Below are positions 40,590 to 47,463 of a stretch of DNA of 64,000 nt, piece by piece. The stretch's first letter is position 1. The number at the start of each line of letters is the position of its first letter. The position numbers and the translations under genes were made by a program. This DNA comes from Pseudomonas lini (lineage in GTDB: Bacteria > Pseudomonadota > Gammaproteobacteria > Pseudomonadales > Pseudomonadaceae), in the NCBI RefSeq assembly GCF_001042905.1, contig NZ_JYLB01000001.1, positions 929,898 to 993,897 of the forward strand, written 5' to 3'. A model generated the notes under the pieces. That model did not search any database. It saw nothing but the letters and a program-made list of their open reading frames with translations, and had not been told where the DNA came from.

Positions 40590-40844
40590 ATGAAACGAAC
40601 ATTAGCCATTGCTATTATTTTGATAATTTCAGTGGGAGCACATGCACAGACTTTCACAGATCTGCAGCAAGCTAAAAGGCAAGGCATTACACTTTGTGGA
40701 GGCGGCATGCAAGAGTTTGCAAAAGACGAACTTCCTGAAATCGCTGCTAAAATGACAGATGAGCAGATCGAGAAATCGAAAAAAACTCTGACCGAATGGA
40801 AAGCAACCCGCCCTCCGCTGTCGTTCTTCCCTGACAAACTATAA
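40590..40844 (+). pseudogene. Internally deleted Sel1-repeat protein (copy 3)
   Basis: 84 residues. The signal peptide and first mature residues (ISVGAHAQ, TFTDLQQAKRQGITL) are joined directly to the last 50 residues of the family (GGGMQEFAKDELPEIAAKMT and LSFFPDKL). The junction lies at about 40692-40700, inside GITL|CGGG; relative to full copies about 240 codons holding all Sel1 repeats are missing, and the frame is kept. It still has a signal peptide, so a small exported product is possible, but no Sel1 fold can form. Confidence 0.8.
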
Positions 40845-40854
40845 AAATAATGTC

Positions 40855-41901
40855 ATGAAAATCTCTCTATTTGTCGCTTGCCTTGCAATCGGTACTTTCT
40901 CACAAGTCGGCGCTGGGCAACTTACTATTCAGCAACAGACGATCAAACCACAAAAGCCGCTACTGACGGAAAAACCCAAATCAGTAGAAGCGATGGTTTC
41001 TTTCAACCCGCAATCTGCCAAAATACAGGGCATTACGCTTTACAATCAATTCAAAACGATTTCGGCAGTGCCATTCCTTGAGTTAGCAGCCCAGGTAGAT
41101 GATCACGAAGCACAATATTATCTAGGCGAAGCCATTCGAAAAAACAAAAAATATATGACCTCTGAAGCGCAGAGCGCTTATGAAGCATCGGCCCTCCAAG
41201 GCGACATATACTCGATGATAAGGCTTGCAGGAGAGAAGAATGATCTCTGCGTAGAGATGACCAACTGTCCAAAAGGTCGAAAGGAGCCAGGCGATTGGGG
41301 AAAAATGGCTTTAGATGCTGCTAGCGTAGAAGCTGCGAAAGGAAACGCAGAAGCCATGTACCTAATGTTTATAGTTACCGGCGATGATAAATGGCTGGAA
41401 AAATCCGCCGAAAACGGGTACGCATTTGCGCAATACTTTTTAGGGGTAAGCTATCGTGAAGGGCGGGGCTTTTTTCTACTACCATCGAATCGGGAAGAGG
41501 TTGTTGAACGCTTAATGAAATCTTCCGCAGAAGGAGGTTACCCTCAAGGCATGTTGGAATACGGAGCAATCCTAGCGGAAAAGAAAGACATGCAAGGGTT
41601 TAGACTCTGGAACAAAAAAGCGGCAGAAACTGGATACGCGACTGCAATTTTTGGATATGCATCAAACTTAGGAAAAGAATCATCTGAGTTTGGATACACC
41701 TACGACCCGATCAAGTCCTATGCATTACTTCACCTTCTGCTTGAGTTAGATGGTGGCGGCGGAATGCCCGACTATGTGAACTATGTACTTCCTGATATTT
41801 CCGCCAAGATGACTCCCGCTCAAATAGAGAAAGCAAAAATACTCTCTAAGGAGTGGAAAGAATCTCACCCACCACTATCCTTCTTCCCCGACAAGCTATG
41901 A
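40855..41901 (+). CDS. Exported Sel1-repeat protein, probable immunity (copy 4)
   Basis: 348 residues, signal peptide ending near QVGAG, followed by an extra linker of about 30 residues (IQQQTIKPQKPLLTEKPKSV) not seen in the other copies. The Sel1 units then match (AAQVDDHEAQYYLGEAIR, ALQGDIYSMIRLAG, AAKGNAEAMYLMFIVTGD, AENGYAFAQYFLGVSYREGR), ending LSFFPDKL. Spacing of 8-10 bases on both sides keeps it in the operon. Confidence 0.75.
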   Translation: MKISLFVACLAIGTFSQVGAGQLTIQQQTIKPQKPLLTEKPKSVEAMVSFNPQSAKIQGITLYNQFKTISAVPFLELAAQVDDHEAQYYLGEAIRKNKKYMTSEAQSAYEASALQGDIYSMIRLAGEKNDLCVEMTNCPKGRKEPGDWGKMALDAASVEAAKGNAEAMYLMFIVTGDDKWLEKSAENGYAFAQYFLGVSYREGRGFFLLPSNREEVVERLMKSSAEGGYPQGMLEYGAILAEKKDMQGFRLWNKKAAETGYATAIFGYASNLGKESSEFGYTYDPIKSYALLHLLLELDGGGGMPDYVNYVLPDISAKMTPAQIEKAKILSKEWKESHPPLSFFPDKL

Positions 41902-41909
41902 GTTAACAA

Positions 41910-42878
41910 ATGAGAGTGTATTTTTTCGTAGCCCTTTTTGCGATCGGAATATCTTCCGAGGTTTACGCTCAGTTTACTTCGGACTTGAATTCAGCCAAAG
42001 CGCAAGGCATCACACTTTATAATCAATTCAAAGCTGCCTCGGCAGTGCCATTCCTGGAATTAGCAGCCCAAGCAGGGGATCATGAAGCCCAGTATTATCT
42101 GGGCGAAGCGCTGCGAAAAAAGAAAAGGTATATTACACCTGAGGCACAGAGCGCTTATGAAGCTTCTGCACTTCAAGGCGATATATATTCAATGATCCGG
42201 CTTTCCGAAAATAACAACGATCTTTGCGTTGTTATGAAAAACTGTCCCGAAGGTCGAAAAGAACCAACTGAATGGAGGAAAATGGCCTTAGATGCCGCTG
42301 GAAAAGAAGCGACCAAAGGAAACGCCGAGGCCATGTACCTGATGTTTCGCCTAACTGGTGACGACAAATGGCTTGAGCAATCGGCCGAGAAGGGGTACGC
42401 CTTCGCCCAGTATTACCTGGCAACTGGGTACCGTGATGGAAAGGGATTTTTCCTGCTTCCATCAAGCAGAGCAGATGTAGTTCAGCGCCTAATGAAAGCA
42501 TCTGCTGAAGGTGGCTACCCTCCAGGTATGATGGCGTATGTAGAGACACTTGCGAAAAAAAACGATCTTGAAACACTCAGATTCTGGTACGAAAAGGCTG
42601 CCAAATCTGGATACGCAAGTGCTGTTTTCGGATATGGTTCGTATCTATCTAAGAACCCTTCAGAACTCGGATTTTCTTATGAGCCTGTAAAATCATACGC
42701 CTTGATTTCCACCCTGCTTGAACTTGATGGTGGTGGCGGCTTGTTAAAATATGCCAAAGAATTATTGCCTGAAATTGCAGCAAAACTAACTCCTGAACAA
42801 ATCGAACAAGCAAAGCAAATGTCGAAAGAATGGAAAGCAACACACCCGCCGCTCTCATATTTCCCAGATAAACTATGA
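41910..42878 (+). CDS. Exported Sel1-repeat protein, probable immunity (copy 5)
   Basis: 322 residues, signal peptide ending in EVYAQ. Much of the DNA is almost identical to copy 1: the core (about 42150-42480) has only scattered differences and the final 111 bases (42768-42878) are identical to 39490-39600, continuing a few bases past the stop into ATGAAGC, where copy 1 has the start of copy 2. So copy 5 and copy 1 are recent duplicates or have exchanged sequence. The N-terminal region is closer to copies 3 and 4, making it a mosaic. Last gene of the array; a weak hairpin (42901-42933) follows. Confidence 0.75.
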   Translation: MRVYFFVALFAIGISSEVYAQFTSDLNSAKAQGITLYNQFKAASAVPFLELAAQAGDHEAQYYLGEALRKKKRYITPEAQSAYEASALQGDIYSMIRLSENNNDLCVVMKNCPEGRKEPTEWRKMALDAAGKEATKGNAEAMYLMFRLTGDDKWLEQSAEKGYAFAQYYLATGYRDGKGFFLLPSSRADVVQRLMKASAEGGYPPGMMAYVETLAKKNDLETLRFWYEKAAKSGYASAVFGYGSYLSKNPSELGFSYEPVKSYALISTLLELDGGGGLLKYAKELLPEIAAKLTPEQIEQAKQMSKEWKATHPPLSYFPDKL

Positions 42879-43015
42879 AGCGAGGAAAGCCTATTGAAAG
42901 GTCACCTGATTGAGCCTGCATCAACCAGGTGACAGCAAAGTAGTAGAACAGGACGAGTTGATCATTTCAGTCAATTCAAAACCGTAACGCTACTTCCCTT
43001 CCTTACAGCTCGACC

Positions 43016-43312
43016 TCAGACCGGCGCCTTCCACCCCATCATCCGCTGCTGAGCAACCGTCAACAGATCGCAACCATCCTGAGTCAGCAGATAAAGTGCA
43101 TGGGTAATGTGCGGAATGTCCTGAACATCGCCATGCTTGAAGCATTGACAGTGGAGCGTTTCAAGCAACTGGCTGGAAGCGCGGATGCGCTGTAATGCGG
43201 CTTCGAGAATGTCTTGGGGATTGGCTTCTGTGTCGATCACCAAGGGGGTTGAGTCGGTAATGCTGCTTTTGATTGAACGGTAGCGTTCGGGGAGTGGATT
43301 TATCGTTGGCAT
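43016..43312 (-). CDS. Small Pseudomonas protein, DUF3077-like
   Basis: 98 residues, no signal or membrane segment, mostly helical (ILEAALQRIRASSQLLETLH, ALYLLTQDGCDLLTVAQQRM). The size and the pattern of an N-terminal strand region plus two helices ending near a short tail remind me of the small DUF3077 proteins common in Pseudomonas; the match is weak. Function unknown. It lies on the opposite strand to the T6SS array and marks its right border. Confidence 0.5.
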   Translation of the reverse strand: MPTINPLPERYRSIKSSITDSTPLVIDTEANPQDILEAALQRIRASSQLLETLHCQCFKHGDVQDIPHITHALYLLTQDGCDLLTVAQQRMMGWKAPV

Positions 43313-43816
43313 AGTAATTACTCGGCATAATTAGTAATCGCCAGCACCGTGACCAAACGATGGGTGGCGGCTGTGCACAGGCTTGGTCAACCGATAACGC
43401 CAAATCGGCTCGCCCGAAGGCGTCCCGCACACAGCCGCCATTACAACGCAAGACGAGACGTAGAAGTCCGCAGTGCGAATGAGGGCACAAATATGTGCGA
43501 CGTTATCAGGTGACCAAACCTGTTCGCTGATTTTGCAGCGATGCCAAACAGTAATCGCTACAAGCCAAGCGCCGAAAGACGACAAGGCGCCCAAGCTTGT
43601 AGGATCGAGCCGAAGCTCCCTCAGTTTTTTTACCTACATGAAACCTCTGTCAGAAACCTCCTCACGACAGGCGGCATGCAACCCGGTTAACCATCGCTTA
43701 ACCCCACGGTCCAAAGCTTTACTGGACCGCACGCCCTCAGCCCCGTCTGACGCCCAGTGCGGCAGGTTCGACGTTCTTCAGTCGAACTGGATTTCCCCCT
43801 GCACTGGAGCCCCATC
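43313..43816. other. 504-bp region with a three-part inverted-repeat structure, no clear gene
   Basis: TGGCGGCTGTG (43365-43375) pairs with CACAGCCGCCA (43430-43440); between them are CCGAT/ATCGG (43391-43408) and CGCCCGAAGGCG (43411-43422). An 87-codon ORF on the reverse strand (43331-43594) crosses this structure but has no recognisable protein features. The rest holds the upstream region of the DUF2790 gene. Confidence 0.5.
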
Positions 43817-44083
43817 ATGAACATGCGAACACTACTGATAACCACCACCCTCGCCTGCACCGCGTTCGCAGGTTTCGCTCAGGCCAACGAGACGTCCTCC
43901 CAGGCCGTGCCTTATCACTACGGCATGCCGCTGCATGTGGGCAAGGTCATTTCCATGACCGAGCCGTCGACGCTGGACTGCAAAGTGGTCACGGCCAACA
44001 TGAAATACGTCGATAGCGTCTCGGGCAAGCCTGCGGAAATCACCTACCTAAAATTTTCTGACGCGTGCAGTTATCAGAACTGA
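43817..44083 (+). CDS. DUF2790 small periplasmic protein
   Basis: 88 residues. Signal peptide of about 24 residues ending GFAQA, then the DUF2790 pattern VPYHYGMPLHVGKVISMTEP, DCKVVTANMKYVDSV and a C-terminal SDACSYQN; two Cys could form a disulfide. Pseudomonas carries many of these small exported proteins, some linked to metal or stress responses; function unknown. GGAG lies eight bases before the ATG at 43817. Single gene. Confidence 0.8.
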   Translation: MNMRTLLITTTLACTAFAGFAQANETSSQAVPYHYGMPLHVGKVISMTEPSTLDCKVVTANMKYVDSVSGKPAEITYLKFSDACSYQN

Positions 44084-44173
44084 CAGAAGATTCTGATTCG
44101 GCACTTGGCGGTAGGCCTGTGAGGGTTCAGACGCTATGCTTTGGCGTCTCCCTCACTGCCGAAAGGATTCGCC

Positions 44174-44572
44174 ATGCAGATCTCGTTTCGCACGCTGTCG
44201 ACGTTCACTGCCGCGCTTTGCTTTCTGCTGGCGCTGGTCTGGGGTTTGATGCCGCAATGGTTGCTGGCGATCTGGGGTATCGAGTATTCGTCCGGGGCGG
44301 GTTTTATCGCCAGGCGCAGTGCGGTGCTGTTCGGCGCGTTGGGAGTGATGTTTTATCTCGTACGGCAGGCACCGCCCTCGGCGGCGCGAAGCGCGATGTG
44401 CAGCGGCTTTATGGTGGGGTGTTTCGGTTTGGCGGCGCTGGGTCTCGGCGAATGGCTCAATGGTCATGCCGGGCCGGGTATTTTGCTGGCGATCCTGGTG
44501 GAATTGGCGCTGGGGCTGGGGTTTATCCAGACCCGGCGCGTATCGGTCGAACTGGGTGAAACGGCCGGTTAA
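44174..44572 (+). CDS. Four-helix membrane protein of unknown function
   Basis: 132 residues with four predicted membrane helices (about 5-28, 45-65, 75-97, 104-122) and short polar loops (IEYSSGAGFIARRSAVLFGA). No catalytic motif. AGGA lies seven bases before ATG 44174. Its stop overlaps the stop of the convergent DUF1652 gene (shared TTA at 44570-44571 region). Confidence 0.7.
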   Translation: MQISFRTLSTFTAALCFLLALVWGLMPQWLLAIWGIEYSSGAGFIARRSAVLFGALGVMFYLVRQAPPSAARSAMCSGFMVGCFGLAALGLGEWLNGHAGPGILLAILVELALGLGFIQTRRVSVELGETAG

Positions 44573-44838
44573 TGGGCTTTTGACGTCGGGTGCAACAGTT
44601 GGCTATGCCTGTTGTGCTCAAGGTCGGTGCGTAACTCGGCGATCAGGTTATTGATCTCCCGACACCCGTTCAGGCGCTGGGCGTCTATGCCGGTGACGCA
44701 CAGGTCGAGATGGTCAGTCTCGACGTCCGAATACACCTTGACGGTCATCGACAGGTCCGGCGACAGCGTGCATTGACAGCGTTTCGGGAGAAAACTGCTT
44801 TCAACGATATTGCGTAGTTCCAAGGCAGAAAGAAACAT
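44569..44838 (-). CDS. DUF1652 protein
   Basis: 89 residues from ATG 44838 (GAGAGG at seven bases; the frame is open to 44868). The sequence LSALELRNIVESSFLPKRCQ, a middle strand region (MTVKVYSDV) and the C-terminal INNLIAELRTDLE match the DUF1652 family, small cytosolic proteins of Pseudomonas with unknown role. It ends tail-to-tail with the membrane protein gene, overlapping its stop. Confidence 0.82.
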   Translation of the reverse strand: MFLSALELRNIVESSFLPKRCQCTLSPDLSMTVKVYSDVETDHLDLCVTGIDAQRLNGCREINNLIAELRTDLEHNRHSQLLHPTSKAH

Positions 44839-45082
44839 GGCCACCCTCTCGCTTTGTGAGATTGCCAATCAAAAATCAATGTCGGTCGGAGCTCAGATCG
44901 CCCGTTCTTTTCGTCAGTGCGGGTTTCATCGTTCCAACGTCCGACCGTTTTCTTGTTTCAGCGCTGACTCAACAGGGATCGCGGTCAGCTCAAGACAGCT
45001 ACAGCATAAAACATGCCCAGGATTTCGCTCTGCGCCTCGTCGGCAAATCAAGGGTTTGATGCGGGTGCAATAAAGTGACTCG

Positions 45083-45125
45083 TGCAAAATGCAAGAAAGG
45101 TCTGTTTCAAGGCCTGCATTTTGCA
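45083..45125. promoter_or_regulatory. Inverted repeat upstream of ecotin
   Basis: TGCAAAATGCA (45083-45093) and TGCATTTTGCA (45115-45125) are exact complements separated by 21 bases, about 100 bases before the ecotin start. The remainder of 44839-45224 shows no gene. The arms are centred 32 bases apart, three helical turns, which suits a dimeric or looping regulator. Confidence 0.45.
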
Positions 45126-45224
45126 AACACCCCGATGGCGGGTTTGCATTGGGTGAGGACGGCAGTGAGAATACGGCCCATCCATTCAGTATCCGCTGAC
45201 CCCACACACACGCAAGGAGGCATC

Positions 45225-45707
45225 ATGGGTGCTTTGCCGCTTAACAGGACCGTCGGGCTGATAATTGCCGTTTTTTCGTCCGTCGCCCACGCCGCAACCC
45301 TCGAAGACGTCGCGCCGTATCCCAAGCCCGAGAGCGGTTTTACCCGCCAGGTCATTCACCTCGCCCCGCAACAACAGGAAGAGGGTTATGAAATCGAGAT
45401 TCTGGCCGGCAAGACCCTGACCGTCGACTGCAACCGTCAGCGCCTGGGCGGCATGCTTGAGGAAAAGAACCTTGAAGGGTGGGGTTACCCGTATTACCGG
45501 CTGGAAAACGTCATCGGCCCGATGAGTACGCGGATGGCCTGCCCGGATGGCAAGAGCAAAAAGGACTTCGTGCCGGTGGTCGGTGACGGTTTCAAGCTGC
45601 GCTACAACAGCAAGCTGCCGATCGTGCTTTACGTGCCCAAGGACGTCGAAGTGCGCTACCGGATTTGGTCGGCGTCGAGCCGCATCGAGAAAGCCGTTCA
45701 GGAATAA
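45225..45707 (+). CDS. eco: Ecotin, periplasmic serine protease inhibitor
   Basis: 160 residues, signal peptide to about residue 23 (VAHA), then [51 protein letters not shown] and [20 protein letters not shown], clear ecotin. The reactive loop reads STRMAC at 101-106; aligned with E. coli STMMAC this puts Arg103 at P1 (E. coli Met84), with the disulfide pair C69/C106 kept. It would inhibit trypsin-like proteases well. ATG 45225 has a full AAGGAGG four bases upstream. It protects the periplasm from foreign serine proteases, for example from hosts or predators. Confidence 0.93.
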   Translation: MGALPLNRTVGLIIAVFSSVAHAATLEDVAPYPKPESGFTRQVIHLAPQQQEEGYEIEILAGKTLTVDCNRQRLGGMLEEKNLEGWGYPYYRLENVIGPMSTRMACPDGKSKKDFVPVVGDGFKLRYNSKLPIVLYVPKDVEVRYRIWSASSRIEKAVQE

Positions 45708-45719
45708 CCGCACCAGCCC

Positions 45720-46733
45720 TCACGCCGACACGCCGCTCAACGCGGCGCGCTCGGCCACATGCCGCAAACTGTCGAAATTAATGTTCGCTCCGGAATCGAT
45801 AGCCACCAAGGTCTGCCCCCGTGCGCCGGTGCGTGCCACGTACTGCTTGATCCCCGCTACAGCCAAGGCGCCGGAAGGTTCGGTGATCGAGCGGGTATCG
45901 TCGTAGATATTCTTGATGGCGGCGCAGAGTTCGTCGTTGCTGACGGTCATTACCTCATCGACGCAAAACCGGCAGACCTCGAAACCATGGGCGCCGATCT
46001 CTGCGACGGCCACGCCATCGGCGAAGGTGCCGACAGTTGGCAGCACCACCCGTTCGCCGGCCTGCAATGCAGCCTGCAAGCAGGCGGAATGCTCCGACTC
46101 GACGCCGATGATGCGGATTTCAGGGCGCAGGTATTTGACGTACGCGGCAATGCCGGCGATCAAGCCACCACCGCCCACCGGAATGAAGATCCCGTCCAGC
46201 GGCCCTTGGTGCTGGCGAAGGATTTCCATGGCGACGGTGCCCTGCCCCGCGATTACGTCCGGGTCGTCGAAAGGCGAGATAAAGGTGCGACCGGTTTGCC
46301 GCGCCAGATCCAGCGCATAGTCCAGGGCAAACGGAAAACTCTCGCCGTGCAACACCGCATCGGCTCCCCGACTGCGGACACCCAGCACCTTCAGTTCCGG
46401 TGTCGTGCAGGGCATGACGATGGTTGCGGCAATCCCCAGTTCGCGCGCCGCCAACGCTACGCCTTGGGCATGATTGCCCGCCGAAGCCGTGATCACGCCA
46501 AGAGCCTTCTGTTCATCGCTCAGGTGCACCAGTTTGTTGTAGGCGCCGCGGATCTTGAAGGAAAACGTCGGTTGCAAGTCTTCGCGCTTGAGCAGGACCT
46601 GATTGCCCAACGCCTCGGACAAGGCCGGTGCCGCTTGCAACGGCGTGCGCACAGCGAGTTCGTAAACCGGCGCGGCAAGGATCTTTTTCACGTAGTGCCC
46701 AAGCAAGCTCTGCTGGGCGGGGGTGCTGTTCAT
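45720..46733 (-). CDS. Threonine ammonia-lyase, short form without regulatory domain
   Basis: 337 residues, PLP fold type II: LLKREDLQPTFSFKIRGA with the Schiff-base Lys60, SAGNHAQGVALAA, the glycine loop VGGGGLIAGIAAY and a C-terminal Ser/Gly site (AIDSGANINFD). It converts threonine to 2-oxobutyrate and ammonia, the first step of isoleucine synthesis or of threonine breakdown. Biosynthetic IlvA has about 510 residues with C-terminal ACT-like domains for isoleucine feedback; these are absent. ATG 46733 has AAGGAG seven bases upstream. The 5' region holds a predicted leader-peptide attenuator, which would supply isoleucine/threonine control at RNA level. Confidence 0.9.
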   Translation of the reverse strand: MNSTPAQQSLLGHYVKKILAAPVYELAVRTPLQAAPALSEALGNQVLLKREDLQPTFSFKIRGAYNKLVHLSDEQKALGVITASAGNHAQGVALAARELGIAATIVMPCTTPELKVLGVRSRGADAVLHGESFPFALDYALDLARQTGRTFISPFDDPDVIAGQGTVAMEILRQHQGPLDGIFIPVGGGGLIAGIAAYVKYLRPEIRIIGVESEHSACLQAALQAGERVVLPTVGTFADGVAVAEIGAHGFEVCRFCVDEVMTVSNDELCAAIKNIYDDTRSITEPSGALAVAGIKQYVARTGARGQTLVAIDSGANINFDSLRHVAERAALSGVSA

Positions 46734-46816
46734 GGTCGTCTCCTTGGTATCCGGGTTTACGCGGTCGGCGTAGGAGCTGCGGGCGCCCGGTAAGCTCAAA
46801 ACCCAGGAGACAGAAA

Positions 46817-46842
46817 GTAAAAACCCGCCTCTAGGGCGGGTT
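46817..46842 (-). terminator. Attenuator terminator in the threonine ammonia-lyase leader
   Basis: Read on the reverse strand: AACCCGCC, loop CTAGA, GGCGGGTT, then TTTA, giving an 8-bp stem and a run of five T. It lies between the leader ORF stop (46861) and the structural gene start (46733), so it can stop transcription before the gene. Confidence 0.75.
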
Positions 46843-46860
46843 GGGTGCTGCAGTCGTGAG

Positions 46861-46926
46861 CTAGCCCGCCAAATAAGGAATGGCGGTAATAATGCTTGGC
46901 TGGCAGCGCAATACGGTGGAAGTCAT
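46861..46926 (-). CDS. 21-residue leader peptide (attenuation), too short for standard ORF calls
   Basis: The peptide is MTSTVLRCQPSIITAIPYLA plus Gly, stop TAG. It is rich in the products and substrate of the pathway: three Thr, three Ile (with an Ile-Ile-Thr run), Val and two Leu. The last codons contain GGCGGG, which can pair with CCCGCC, the 5' arm of the terminator; a ribosome waiting at Ile-Ile-Thr would leave GGCGGG free and prevent the terminator. No ribosome site precedes the ATG; the predicted transcription start coincides with its A, so it may be read from a leaderless message. Confidence 0.65.
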   Translation of the reverse strand: MTSTVLRCQPSIITAIPYLAG

Positions 46927-46932
46927 GGCTGG

Positions 46933-46961
46933 AAATTAGCCGGACGCTGATGGCAAGTCAA
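46933..46961 (-). promoter_or_regulatory. Sigma-70 promoter of the threonine ammonia-lyase leader
   Basis: On the reverse strand TTGACT (46961-46956), 17-base spacer, TAATTT (46938-46933). The -10 box ends seven bases before the A of the leader ATG at 46926. Confidence 0.7.
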
Positions 46962-47024
46962 TGGCCAATTTTCAAGGGCCGCTGTAAGCTGGCGATTCTG
47001 CTCATTGTCCCAAGGAAGGAAACC

Positions 47025-47360
47025 ATGAAGTCTGTCGCCCTGCCCCTCATTGCTCTGCTCGCCTTCGCCGGCTACACCGTTTCGGTGATGCTGCAGGCCG
47101 AGCAGTCGTTGCTCGACTTCGGCATCAGCCTGATGTCGCGGCCCGATACCGCACAAGTGGTGATCGATTTGTACTTGCTGGCGACGCTTGCCGGTATCTG
47201 GATGTACCAGGATGCGCGCAAGCGCGGGCAGTCGGGGTTGTCGGTGGTTCCCTATCTGTTGGTGACGGCGATTTTTGTGTCGGTGGGGCCGTTGTTGTAT
47301 CTGGTGGTGCGGGGGCTTCAGGAGTGGAAAACATCCGTCAGCGCGGCTCAAGAAGTCTGA
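47025..47360 (+). CDS. DUF2834-like small membrane protein
   Basis: 111 residues with three membrane helices (about 5-22, 42-62, 75-97), a loop YQDARKRGQSGLSVVPYLLV and a short polar C terminus; the plan fits DUF2834. Start 47025 has an AAGGA repeat upstream. Divergent from the threonine ammonia-lyase leader. Function unknown. Confidence 0.65.
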   Translation: MKSVALPLIALLAFAGYTVSVMLQAEQSLLDFGISLMSRPDTAQVVIDLYLLATLAGIWMYQDARKRGQSGLSVVPYLLVTAIFVSVGPLLYLVVRGLQEWKTSVSAAQEV

Positions 47361-47463
47361 TCCAGGTTTGGTAGGAATGCATCATTACGGCAAGGCAGCA
47401 TGCCTCAATGCCAGTAAGTCAAGCCACGCTCCCACAGGATTCTCGTCGCTCAAATTTCTTAAC

